A stretch of DNA of 64,000 nucleotides from NCBI GenBank assembly GCA_044375955.1, contig JBILLS010000001.1, positions 186,001 to 250,000 on the forward strand, written 5' to 3'. Below are positions 23,654 through 31,708 of this stretch, piece after piece. The notes under the pieces were generated by a model. The model did no database searches, was not told where the DNA came from, and saw only the letters and a program-made list of their open reading frames with translations. The translations under genes and the position numbers were made by a program. Within the stretch, counting starts at the first letter, position 1; the number at the start of each line of letters is the position of its first letter. The DNA is from VGCC01 sp044375955 (GTDB lineage: Bacteria > Actinomycetota > Actinomycetes > S36-B12).

Positions 23654-24904
23654 ATGAACGAGATCGGCACGGATGTCCTCGTCGTCGGTGCCGGTCCCGC
23701 TGGGTCCGCCACCGCAGCGTGGTGCGCCCGCTACGGACTCGACGTGCTGCTCGTGGATGCGGAACAGTTTCCCCGCGACAAGCCCTGCGGTGATGGGCTC
23801 ACCCCGCGGGCGATCGCGGAGCTCCAGGCCCTGGGACTGTCCGAGTGGCTCGAGGGTCGTGCCCGCAATTTCGGCCTGCGCGCGGCCGGGTTCGGACAGG
23901 AGCTGTATCTGCCATGGCCGGGGGGAAACCTCCCGGACTTCGGTGGTGCGGCCCCGCGCCTGGAACTCGACGACGCCATCCGCACGGTCGCCCTGGAGTC
24001 CGGTGCACGCTCGATGGAGGGGTATCGCGCGACGGATGTGGTGATCGAGAACGGTCAGGTGCGTGGTGTCGTGTTCGCGACGGCTGCGAAGGAGACGGTC
24101 ACGATCACCTGCCGCCGGCTCGTGGTGGCCGACGGTGCGCGATCGCAGCTCGGGCGCATGCTCGGTCGTGAGTGGCATCGCTCCACTGCCTACGGCGTCG
24201 CGGCCCGCGCCTATATCAAGTCCCATCGCAGCGACGATCCGTGGATCTCCTCGCACCTGGAACTACGCGGGGAGACGCATGAGCTGCTTTCCGGATACGG
24301 ATGGATCTTCCCGCTCGGCGACGGTGAAGTGAACATCGGTGTCGGAACGTTGGCCACCGCCAAGAACCCGGCCGATGTCAACCTGCGCTCCCTGCTCACC
24401 CACTACGCGTCGCAGCAGCGCGAGACCTGGGAACTCGAGGGTGACGTGCGGGCGCCGTGGTCGGCGCTGCTGCCGATGGGTGGTGCGGTCAGTGGTGTCG
24501 CGGGACCGAATTGGGTGCTCGTCGGTGACGCAGCCGGGTGCGTCAACCCGCTCAACGGCGAGGGAATCGACTACGGGCTCGAGACCGGCCACCTCGCGGC
24601 GCAACTGATTGCGTCCACGATTCCGAATGCCGCCCTCAACTACGACGATCGCTGGCCATCCATCCTTCGCGAGAACTACGGCCTCGCCTTCTCCATTGCA
24701 CGTCGTCTGGCGACCCTGCTGACAGTCCCCGGCTTCCTCACCACCTTCGGGCCGGTGGGGATGCGTTCGCGTTTCCTGATGACGATCGCGCTGCGCGTGA
24801 TGGGCAACCTGGTGACCCCCGAGGACCGGGATGCCACCGCACGGCTGTGGCGCACGGCGGGACGGGCCAGCATCCGGTTCGACGACCGGCCACCCTTCAG
24901 TTAG
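23654..24904 (+). CDS. Geranylgeranyl reductase family FAD-dependent oxidoreductase
   Basis: From ATG 23654 the 416-residue product has an N-terminal dinucleotide-binding fold (VLVVGAGPAGSATAAWCARYG, Gly-rich at about 10–15), the family signature RDKPCGDGLTPRA, then GDAAGCVNPLNGEGIDYGLETG, the FAD-binding DG/GD motif. In actinobacteria such enzymes reduce geranylgeranyl or menaquinone isoprenoid chains; substrate is uncertain. An upstream-extended frame (to 23456) is not family-like. Confidence 0.92.
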   Translation: MNEIGTDVLVVGAGPAGSATAAWCARYGLDVLLVDAEQFPRDKPCGDGLTPRAIAELQALGLSEWLEGRARNFGLRAAGFGQELYLPWPGGNLPDFGGAAPRLELDDAIRTVALESGARSMEGYRATDVVIENGQVRGVVFATAAKETVTITCRRLVVADGARSQLGRMLGREWHRSTAYGVAARAYIKSHRSDDPWISSHLELRGETHELLSGYGWIFPLGDGEVNIGVGTLATAKNPADVNLRSLLTHYASQQRETWELEGDVRAPWSALLPMGGAVSGVAGPNWVLVGDAAGCVNPLNGEGIDYGLETGHLAAQLIASTIPNAALNYDDRWPSILRENYGLAFSIARRLATLLTVPGFLTTFGPVGMRSRFLMTIALRVMGNLVTPEDRDATARLWRTAGRASIRFDDRPPFS

Positions 24905-24997
24905 GCCGCCCCTCTCGTTATCACTTCTGATAACTTCCTAGAGCCGGGGCACCCGCGGGTGTTGGCGGCCCCGCACATGGGTCATCGGGGGTACGGC

Positions 24998-25441
24998 ATG
25001 GTTCTCCGCTTCCGCAACGTGGACGCAGATCCGAGTGACCCTGTGCGCACGTGGCCATATGAAGCTCTGGTGACAGCAATCGAACGCGGCCTTGTGCCGG
25101 ACTGGCTTCCGATCTTCGACGAGTTCAAGCGAGACCCGTGGGGACCTGTCTCACGCAAGGTCGAGCGCTATCTGTCCTACGCACCGAAGAATGGTTTCAC
25201 AACACTGTTCCGTCTCGCGATCGATCGTGCGCGTAGCAATGCCGAGAAGCGCGAGCGAGCTGAAGTCGCCGAACGGGTGCGGAAAGCAATCGCATCGAGC
25301 GGTCTCACAGCAGCGCAGTTCGCAGAAAGAATCGGAACCTCGGCGTCGCGGTTGAGCACCTACGCCACGGGATCGGTCATGCCTTCCGCACACATGCTTG
25401 TCCGCGTCGAGTATGTGGGGCGCAGAAGCCGCAGGGACTAG
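24998..25441 (+). CDS. XRE-family DNA-binding protein
   Basis: I prefer ATG 24998 (MVLRFRNVDADPSDPVRTW) over the open frame to 24959. About 147 residues. An N-terminal region of about 80 residues is followed by a helix-turn-helix (RKAIASSGLTAAQFAERIGTSASRLSTYATG), ending VEYVGRRSRRD. The stop overlaps the ABM-domain gene on the other strand by 4 bp. Composition is slightly less GC-rich than the neighbours. Target unknown. Confidence 0.75.
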   Translation: MVLRFRNVDADPSDPVRTWPYEALVTAIERGLVPDWLPIFDEFKRDPWGPVSRKVERYLSYAPKNGFTTLFRLAIDRARSNAEKRERAEVAERVRKAIASSGLTAAQFAERIGTSASRLSTYATGSVMPSAHMLVRVEYVGRRSRRD

Positions 25442-25812
25442 AGCGCCCAGTCCTCGGTCAACGACTCCTCCTGCAGCGTCATCCGCAGCGGTTGGGTGCG
25501 CAGCACCGCTGGGGGTGAGGCCAGGAGCGGGGGCATCGACTGCATGAGGCCGGCGAATCCGCTCGACGCACGGTGCGCCTCTTCCGCGTCCTCGTCCTTG
25601 AACACCTCGAATAACCACACCAGGTTCACGTCATCCGGGTCGATGGAGATCATGAACACCTCGGTGCCGGGTTCCTCACGGAGGCCATCGGCGTAGGTGT
25701 TGAGGTGATCCAACAGCGCGGGCCGCATGCCGTCGTTCGCGTTCAGGCGCACCAGCAGGGATCGCCGCCCAGGCAGCAGGATCTGCGTCGGCTCCTCATC
25801 GAAGTCCGCCAT
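25438..25812 (-). CDS. ABM-domain (antibiotic biosynthesis monooxygenase-like) protein
   Basis: Starting at ATG 25812 (MADFDEEPTQILLPGRRS), the 124-residue product has a ferredoxin-like alpha/beta pattern (LLVRLNANDGMRPALLDHL, EVFMISIDPDDVNLVWLFEVF) fitting a dimeric ABM fold. Role unknown. It begins one base after the fcl stop (same strand), so they are likely cotranscribed. It converges on the XRE gene. Confidence 0.7.
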   Translation of the reverse strand: MADFDEEPTQILLPGRRSLLVRLNANDGMRPALLDHLNTYADGLREEPGTEVFMISIDPDDVNLVWLFEVFKDEDAEEAHRASSGFAGLMQSMPPLLASPPAVLRTQPLRMTLQEESLTEDWAL

Positions 25813-25813
25813 G

Positions 25814-26779
25814 TCAGTGGGTCCGCATCGGAAGTGAATCGACGTTGTCGACGTACCAGGCGTAGGTCGATGCCACACCGTCGCGCAGGGTGATGGAGGG
25901 CCGCCAGCCGAGGGCGTTGATCCGTGAGGTGTCGAGCAGTTTGCGCGGCATGCCGTCGGGCTTCGACGAGTCCCACTCGATCTCACCCTCGTATCCGATG
26001 ACCGAGGCGACGGTCTCGGCGAGTTCGCGAATGGGCAGATCATCACCCCAGCCCACGTTGATGGTCTCGGGTGAGTCATAGCGGTCGATGAGCATCAAGC
26101 AGGCGTGCGCCAGGTCATCGACGTGCAGGAATTCCCGGCGGGGGGCACCCGTTCCCCACACCGTCACGCTCGACGCGCCACTGACCTTGGCCTCGTGGAA
26201 TCGACGGATGAAGGCGGGCAGCACGTGCGAGGACTGCAGATCGAAGTTGTCATTCGGCCCGTACAGGTTCGTGGGCATCGCGGAGATCCACCGATGCCCG
26301 TACTGGGTACGGAACGCCTCGATGTAGTAGATGCCGGCGATCTTGGCCATCGCGTAGGCCTGGTTGGTCGGCTCAAGTGGACCGGTCATCAGTGATGATT
26401 CCCGGATCGGTTGCGTTGCGTGACGTGGATAGATGCACGACGACCCCAGGAATAGGAACCGATCCACTTTTGCCTCGTGCGCTGCATCCATGACGTTTGT
26501 CTGGATGAGCATGTTGTCTTTGAGGAAGTCGACCGGGTAGGTGGAGTTCGCCATAATCCCGCCCACGCGTGCGGCGGCGTCGATCACGACGTCGGGCTTG
26601 GCCTCGAGGATCGCGGCGAATGTGGCATCGCGATCGCGCAGGTCGAGTTCGGAGGATGTGAAGCCGACGACCTCGCCCGCACCGGCGGCAGTGAGCGCAC
26701 GAACCAGCGCGGAACCTACGAGACCACGGTGACCGGCCACGTAGACCTTCTTGGTCGACCAGTCAAATGTGTCGGTCAC
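25814..26779 (-). CDS. fcl: GDP-L-fucose synthase
   Basis: This 321-residue extended SDR converts GDP-4-keto-6-deoxy-D-mannose to GDP-L-fucose by 3,5-epimerisation and reduction. It shows VYVAGHRGLVGSAL (NADP-binding), GSSCIYP with Ser113/114, YAMAK with Tyr142 and Lys146, and SMRRKLLD-like SKPDGMPRKLLD near the C terminus. It works with Gmd, encoded 35 kb away at 61.3 kb, so the pathway genes flank the polysaccharide locus. Its stop is one base from the ABM gene start. Confidence 0.95.
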   Translation of the reverse strand: MTDTFDWSTKKVYVAGHRGLVGSALVRALTAAGAGEVVGFTSSELDLRDRDATFAAILEAKPDVVIDAAARVGGIMANSTYPVDFLKDNMLIQTNVMDAAHEAKVDRFLFLGSSCIYPRHATQPIRESSLMTGPLEPTNQAYAMAKIAGIYYIEAFRTQYGHRWISAMPTNLYGPNDNFDLQSSHVLPAFIRRFHEAKVSGASSVTVWGTGAPRREFLHVDDLAHACLMLIDRYDSPETINVGWGDDLPIRELAETVASVIGYEGEIEWDSSKPDGMPRKLLDTSRINALGWRPSITLRDGVASTYAWYVDNVDSLPMRTH

Positions 26780-26854
26780 TATCGCCTATTCCCTCGGAGT
26801 CGCCTTCATCCTCGCATAGTTCACGGGAGGTACGGCCTACGCTAACCCTGGACG

Positions 26855-28291
26855 GTGACCCGGTGCACTCGAGCACTGCCAGCGGCATCGGAGGTGAGCA
26901 CACTGGAAGTGAACCGAGGGCTTCGCTACCTCATCCTTGTCTCCGATCTGATCATCCTGATCACCGCTACGTTCATTGGTTTCGTCACGCGCTTCTCGGT
27001 TGCCGAACTCAACACGAGCCTCACGGGCGAGATCCAACTCGTGGGGACCCTGATCCCGCCGCTCTGGATCATCATGCTCGTTCTTGTCGGTGCTTACGAC
27101 ACTCGAGTTCTCGGGCTCGGCTTGAGTGAATACGGGCGCTTGATCAAGTCGGCGCTCTGGATGGTGGCGATCGTGTCCCTGGTGAGCTTCCTGGGCAAGT
27201 TTGACACCTCGCGTGCCTACGTGCTGATTGCCATCCCTCTGGGCCTCCTCGGCCTACTGATCGAACGGTGGCTCTGGCGACGTTGGATCCTCCATCAACG
27301 TAACCGTGGCAGGGAACTGCAACCGACCATTGTCGTGGGAGATCCTGATGAGCGCGGCCGCATCGCGGATGCGCTCGATGATCGACCGTGGGCCGGCTAC
27401 AGGGTGGTCGGCACGATGACAGGTCCAGCGACGGATCGCCCCACCGATGTCGATCTGTGGATCGACGAGTTGCTCCGGGTCGTGGATGAGAAGCGGGCGA
27501 CGTGTATTGCACTCACCAGTTCGACGAACATCGGCAGCGCAGACGTCCGCGAGTTGAGTTGGCGGATCGAAGGGAGGGGTATCGACCTGCTCATCAGCTC
27601 TTCCTATGGCGCTATCACGGGACCCCGGCTGAGCCTCCGCGTCGCGACGGGTCTTCCCTTCATGCACCTCGACGAGGTGGGCCTCTCTGCGACGGAGCGT
27701 GGCCTGAAGCGGTTGATGGACGTTGTAGGCGCTGGAGCCCTCGTGATCGTGCTGTCGCCGGTGTTGCTCGTTATCGGACTCCTGATTCTGATCACGTCGG
27801 GCAGACCCGTCCTGTTTATTCAGCAGAGGGCGGGATTCCAAGGTGAGTTCTTCAATATGCTCAAGTTCCGAACGATGGTTCCCGATGCCGAAGACCAGCG
27901 TGAAGGCTTGCGTTCGGAGATGTCGGAACAGGGACCCACGTTGAAGTTGAAGGCGGACCCGCGCGTCACGCCCCTCGGAAGGTTCCTCCGACGCTGGTCC
28001 CTGGACGAGTTACCCCAACTGTTCAACGTCCTCGGTGGGTCAATGAGCCTGGTGGGTCCACGCCCACACCCCATCGACGACGTTGAGCGGTATCGGGAGG
28101 GGGATACGCGCCGCCTACTCGCCAAGCCTGGGATGACAGGTATGTGGCAGGTGGCGGGACGATCGGATCTCAGTTGGAAGGACGCGGTCGAACTTGATCT
28201 CATCTACATCGAGAACTGGTCCCTGTTGGGAGATCTCACGATTCTCGCGCGCACTTTGCAGGCTGTCGTGAGTCGCCGGGGCGCCTACTAG
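26855..28291 (+). CDS. Polyprenyl-phosphate sugar-1-phosphate transferase (initiating)
   Basis: The 478-residue protein has about four N-terminal helices (from residue 24), a CoA-binding-like cytoplasmic region, a fifth helix (about 290–310) and the bacterial sugar transferase domain (KFRTMVPDAED, DPRVTPLGRFLRRWSLDELP, LVGPRPHP, KPGMTGMWQVAGRSDLSW). It transfers a sugar-1-phosphate from a nucleotide sugar to polyprenyl phosphate, the first membrane step of polysaccharide synthesis. Start GTG 26855. A second such gene lies at 31.7 kb. Confidence 0.93.
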   Translation: MTRCTRALPAASEVSTLEVNRGLRYLILVSDLIILITATFIGFVTRFSVAELNTSLTGEIQLVGTLIPPLWIIMLVLVGAYDTRVLGLGLSEYGRLIKSALWMVAIVSLVSFLGKFDTSRAYVLIAIPLGLLGLLIERWLWRRWILHQRNRGRELQPTIVVGDPDERGRIADALDDRPWAGYRVVGTMTGPATDRPTDVDLWIDELLRVVDEKRATCIALTSSTNIGSADVRELSWRIEGRGIDLLISSSYGAITGPRLSLRVATGLPFMHLDEVGLSATERGLKRLMDVVGAGALVIVLSPVLLVIGLLILITSGRPVLFIQQRAGFQGEFFNMLKFRTMVPDAEDQREGLRSEMSEQGPTLKLKADPRVTPLGRFLRRWSLDELPQLFNVLGGSMSLVGPRPHPIDDVERYREGDTRRLLAKPGMTGMWQVAGRSDLSWKDAVELDLIYIENWSLLGDLTILARTLQAVVSRRGAY

Positions 28292-28301
28292 GGTCCTGCG
28301 C

Positions 28302-28994
28302 GTGTGGTTTCGCACGAAGTCTCCATTACCTCCCGGCAAGTACCGGATGGGCGGCGCGCACTTCAAGGACGACGCCGAGTTCATCCGCACTGCCGTCGCC
28401 GATGTCACGCGCCTGGAGACATACGCCGGGTTGACGCGTGACTCCGCCCTGCTGGATTGGGGCTGTGGTGCGGGGCGGCTTGCGGTGGGAGTCCGCGAGA
28501 AGTTCGGACGCATCCGCGATTACCACGGTGTCGATATCCAGCCGGAGCTGATCGGGTGGGCGTCGAAGCATCTGACCGCGCCCGGATTCCGGTTCACCCT
28601 CATCGATGTCGCCAACGAGAGATACAACCCCGACGGCACCGCCGAACGCACGATTGGAGCGCAGCCGGATTCTGTCGATGTGTTCTACGCCTATTCCGTT
28701 TTCTCCCATCTGAACGACGTCGACACCCCGGCCTACCTCCACCTCATCGCCCAGGCGCTCACCCCGACGGGGAGGGCGTTCCTCACCTGCTTCGTCGAGG
28801 AGGGTGTGCCGGCGTGGGAGGAGAACCCGGCGGGGTACGGGCCCCTGGAATGGAAGGGCCGGCTGCACTGCACCCGGTTCAACAAGGACCATTTCGAGGA
28901 GCACGTGCGCGCGGCGGGATTGCGGGTGGAGCACTTCGAGCATGGGGGAGAGACCGACGGCCAATCCCTCTACGTGCTCGCCCGTACCGCCTAG
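28302..28994 (+). CDS. SAM-dependent class I methyltransferase
   Basis: The 230-residue product starts at GTG 28302, 10 bp after the sugar transferase. It has the SAM-binding motif LLDWGCGAGRLAVG (about 50–63), then YHGVDIQPELI and VDVFYAYSVFSHL. Likely a sugar or carrier methyltransferase of the glycan locus; acceptor unknown. Confidence 0.88.
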   Translation: MWFRTKSPLPPGKYRMGGAHFKDDAEFIRTAVADVTRLETYAGLTRDSALLDWGCGAGRLAVGVREKFGRIRDYHGVDIQPELIGWASKHLTAPGFRFTLIDVANERYNPDGTAERTIGAQPDSVDVFYAYSVFSHLNDVDTPAYLHLIAQALTPTGRAFLTCFVEEGVPAWEENPAGYGPLEWKGRLHCTRFNKDHFEEHVRAAGLRVEHFEHGGETDGQSLYVLARTA

Positions 28995-29101
28995 TCCGCA
29001 CACCCGAATCCGAACACCCCTGCGGAACCGTGGGTCGCTCCCGCGGGAGCGCCGCCGGTTCGGCTAGTTTCGTAAAGCCACTTCTACGTGAGGATTTCCC
29101 C

Positions 29102-30352
29102 ATGCGCCGTGCCCTCGTCACCGCCCTTGCCTGCCTCGCCCTCACCGCCTCGAGCATCCCGCTTGCCGCCGGTGCGCAGGCTGCGGAGAACCCGGTCAAG
29201 CCCACCCAGTTCGGCATGCACGTCATCGAGATCGCCAACGGTGGTGCGCCCACGGTGAAGTACGGCGCACTGCGTCTATGGGATGCGGGTGTGGCGTGGG
29301 GTCAGGTGGAGCAGAAGAAGGGCAAGTACTGGTGGAACGGCCTCGATGCCGCAATCGCGAATGCGAACAGCCAGAAGGTCAGCACCATGTACGTCTTGGG
29401 CAGTTCGCCGAAGTGGGCGGCGCAGAACCCCAATCAAGGGAAGTACCCGAATATGGGTGCGGCCTCCACACCGAATATGAAGGCGTGGAAGTCCTGGGTG
29501 AATGCCGTCAGCCAGCGCTACGGCGCGAGCATCGATGCGTACCAGATCTGGAACGAGGCGAACCTCGCGGACTTCTACCAGGGCACGCCGAAGGAGATGG
29601 CGCAGCTCACCCGGGAGGCTTACAAGATCATCCGCCGCAACGATCCCACCGCGAAGGTTGTGTCCGCATCGTCCACGGTACGCCTCGAGTCGGCCTATCA
29701 GCGGTTCTTCCCCGCGTACTTGAAGGAGCTCAAGAAGATGGGGTGGCCCATCGATGTGATCTCCTTCCACACCTACCCACAGGGCACGGGAACTCCCGCG
29801 GATCGTGAGCAGTTCATCGAGCTCACCCGCGCGGACATGAAGCAGGTCAAGGTGCCGGGGAACATCCCGCTCTGGGATACGGAGATCAACTACGGCATCA
29901 GGGGACCGGGCGGTATCGGTGGGCGCCAGATCGGCGGGGACACCGCTGCCGCATGGACCGCGCAGACCTACCTGCAGAACGTGCTCTACGGCATCGATCG
30001 CTCGTACTGGTACTACTGGTTCCGGCCGGATGGTCGCCTCGGCATCGTGATGCAGCCGGGAACCCCGGGCGCGATTGGCTACCAGACCGCCTACAACTGG
30101 CTGGCGGGTTCGTTCTACTCCTGTACTAAGGGGGACGTGAACGTGTGCCAGCTCGGGGACAACGGAAACCCCGAGGTGGTCGTCTGGAAGTCATCGGGCA
30201 GCGGCACCTACACTGTTCCTGCGAACGCCACGGTGCAGTGCACCGCCATGAACGTGTGTACACCTGTGGCACCGGGAACATCCGTCAGCGTTGGGAGCAT
30301 GCCCCTATGGTTCGGGTCAAGCAACAGGAACTTCGTAAATCAGCAGCCGTAG
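29102..30352 (+). CDS. Secreted GH-A-clan glycosidase-like protein
   Basis: The 416-residue protein (ATG 29102, after a GTGAGGATT stretch) has a signal peptide ending AQA-A (about 27). The rest is a GH39-like/clan GH-A TIM-barrel: FGMH, LRLWDAGVAWGQVE, YVLGSSPKWAA, IWNEANLADF with acid/base Glu152, ISFHTYPQ, LWDTEINYGIRG with nucleophile-position Glu261, and a C-terminal beta module with two Cys pairs. A paralogue overlaps its 3' end and another lies at 8.4–11.5 kb. Between the two initiating transferases, it probably trims or modifies a surface glycan. Confidence 0.88.
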   Translation: MRRALVTALACLALTASSIPLAAGAQAAENPVKPTQFGMHVIEIANGGAPTVKYGALRLWDAGVAWGQVEQKKGKYWWNGLDAAIANANSQKVSTMYVLGSSPKWAAQNPNQGKYPNMGAASTPNMKAWKSWVNAVSQRYGASIDAYQIWNEANLADFYQGTPKEMAQLTREAYKIIRRNDPTAKVVSASSTVRLESAYQRFFPAYLKELKKMGWPIDVISFHTYPQGTGTPADREQFIELTRADMKQVKVPGNIPLWDTEINYGIRGPGGIGGRQIGGDTAAAWTAQTYLQNVLYGIDRSYWYYWFRPDGRLGIVMQPGTPGAIGYQTAYNWLAGSFYSCTKGDVNVCQLGDNGNPEVVVWKSSGSGTYTVPANATVQCTAMNVCTPVAPGTSVSVGSMPLWFGSSNRNFVNQQP

Positions 30353-31608
30353 CGATCCTTGCGGTGGGTGCTCTTGCACTCTCCGCGTGCGGTGGTGGGG
30401 GTGGCGACACGCCAGCTCCGGCCGAGGAGACAGCGGCGTCCGCGCCTGCAGCCGACCCCAACGCAATCAAGCCGACCCTTGTGGGCATGCATATCGAGGG
30501 CGTCGAGGGAGGCGCGTGGGCGAGCGCCCCGTTCGGTGCCCTGCGTCTCTGGGACAACGGCACAGGGTGGTCACAGATCGAACGCGCGAAGGGTGAGTTC
30601 AAGTGGGACAACCTCGAGGGTGCCCTGGCGAATGCCGAGTCCAAGGGAATGACCGAGATCCTGTATGTACTCGGCACCACGCCGGAGTGGGCGGCTACGG
30701 AGATCAACGAGAAGGACTACCCACAGCCCGGTGCCGCCTCCGCACTAAAGAACCTGGAGGACTGGGACGCCTGGGTCACAGCCGTAGTCGAGAAGTTCGG
30801 TGACCGGATCAACGCCTACCAGATCTGGAACGAGGCGAACCTGAAGAACTTCTACAACGGAACGCCCAAGCAGATGGCGGAGATGACCAAGCGCGCCTAC
30901 GACATCATCAAGGCGAATGACCCCGATGCACTCGTCGTCTCCGCATCACCGTCCACGCGACTTGCGAGCGCATTCGACCGGTTCTTCCCTGAGTACCTCA
31001 ATGAACTCAAGGCACTCAACTGGCCGATCGATGTTGTTGCCATCCACACGTACCCGGATGGGGCGGGGGATCCCGTGGCACGCGGCGCACTCATCGAGAA
31101 GGCGCAGGCGGCACTCACGGCGGCAGGTGCACCCGATCTGCCGCTGTGGGATACGGAGTTGAACTACGGCCTCGCCGGACCAGGTGATATCCCGCGCACC
31201 GAGATCACCGGACCGCGCGCTGCGGGCTTCGTCGTCCGCACCTACATCGATGACCTGCGCTACGGCATCGATCGGTCCTACTGGTACATCTGGACTCTGG
31301 GGCAATACGACCTGCTCGGAATCCAGGCTTATGCGGGAACCGACGCCGAGCAGGGGTTCTTCGCGGTCGACAACTGGGTCACGGGCGCGTCTTTCGGTGG
31401 CTGCACGGAGAACGCTGGTGCTGTGACGTGCGAGTTCACTCGCGACGGCACCTCGTGGATCGTGGCGTGGGCCGAGACCGGTGAGGTCCCCTACACCACC
31501 CCGGAGAACTCCCAACTGGTCTGTGATCCGCTGTCGCAGTGCCAGGAGGCGGGACCGGGAACGCAGATCACCCTCACGGAGATCCCGGTCCGCGTTTACC
31601 TGCAGTAG
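30307..31608 (+). CDS. GH-A-clan glycosidase-like lipoprotein
   Basis: The 433-residue product overlaps the preceding paralogue by 46 bp; ATG 30307 gives a lipoprotein signal with LSAC (Cys28), then a Gly/Ala/Glu linker. The catalytic domain matches the neighbour: LRLWDNGTGWSQIERAKGEF, YVLGTTPEWAA, IWNEANLKNF (Glu176), IHTYPDGAGD, LWDTELNYGLAG (Glu284). Likely outer face of the membrane. The long overlap means either tight coupling or a later start. Confidence 0.85.
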   Translation: MVRVKQQELRKSAAVAILAVGALALSACGGGGGDTPAPAEETAASAPAADPNAIKPTLVGMHIEGVEGGAWASAPFGALRLWDNGTGWSQIERAKGEFKWDNLEGALANAESKGMTEILYVLGTTPEWAATEINEKDYPQPGAASALKNLEDWDAWVTAVVEKFGDRINAYQIWNEANLKNFYNGTPKQMAEMTKRAYDIIKANDPDALVVSASPSTRLASAFDRFFPEYLNELKALNWPIDVVAIHTYPDGAGDPVARGALIEKAQAALTAAGAPDLPLWDTELNYGLAGPGDIPRTEITGPRAAGFVVRTYIDDLRYGIDRSYWYIWTLGQYDLLGIQAYAGTDAEQGFFAVDNWVTGASFGGCTENAGAVTCEFTRDGTSWIVAWAETGEVPYTTPENSQLVCDPLSQCQEAGPGTQITLTEIPVRVYLQ

Positions 31609-31708
31609 CGGGGAGTAGCCAGGCACGCTCCCGGTTGAGGACGCACTTCGGAAACGGTCGGAAGCGGTCGTCGCTGGTACTGTGATGTGACGCATGTGGG
31701 AGGTGTCG

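Noticed and set aside
28457..29101. Long in-frame extension upstream of the secreted GH-A gene
   Set aside because: It overlaps the methyltransferase gene in another frame; the signal peptide begins at ATG 29102.
31694..31708. Upstream ATG for the second sugar transferase
   Set aside because: GGGAGG lies correctly for ATG 31709 and overlaps the upstream candidate.
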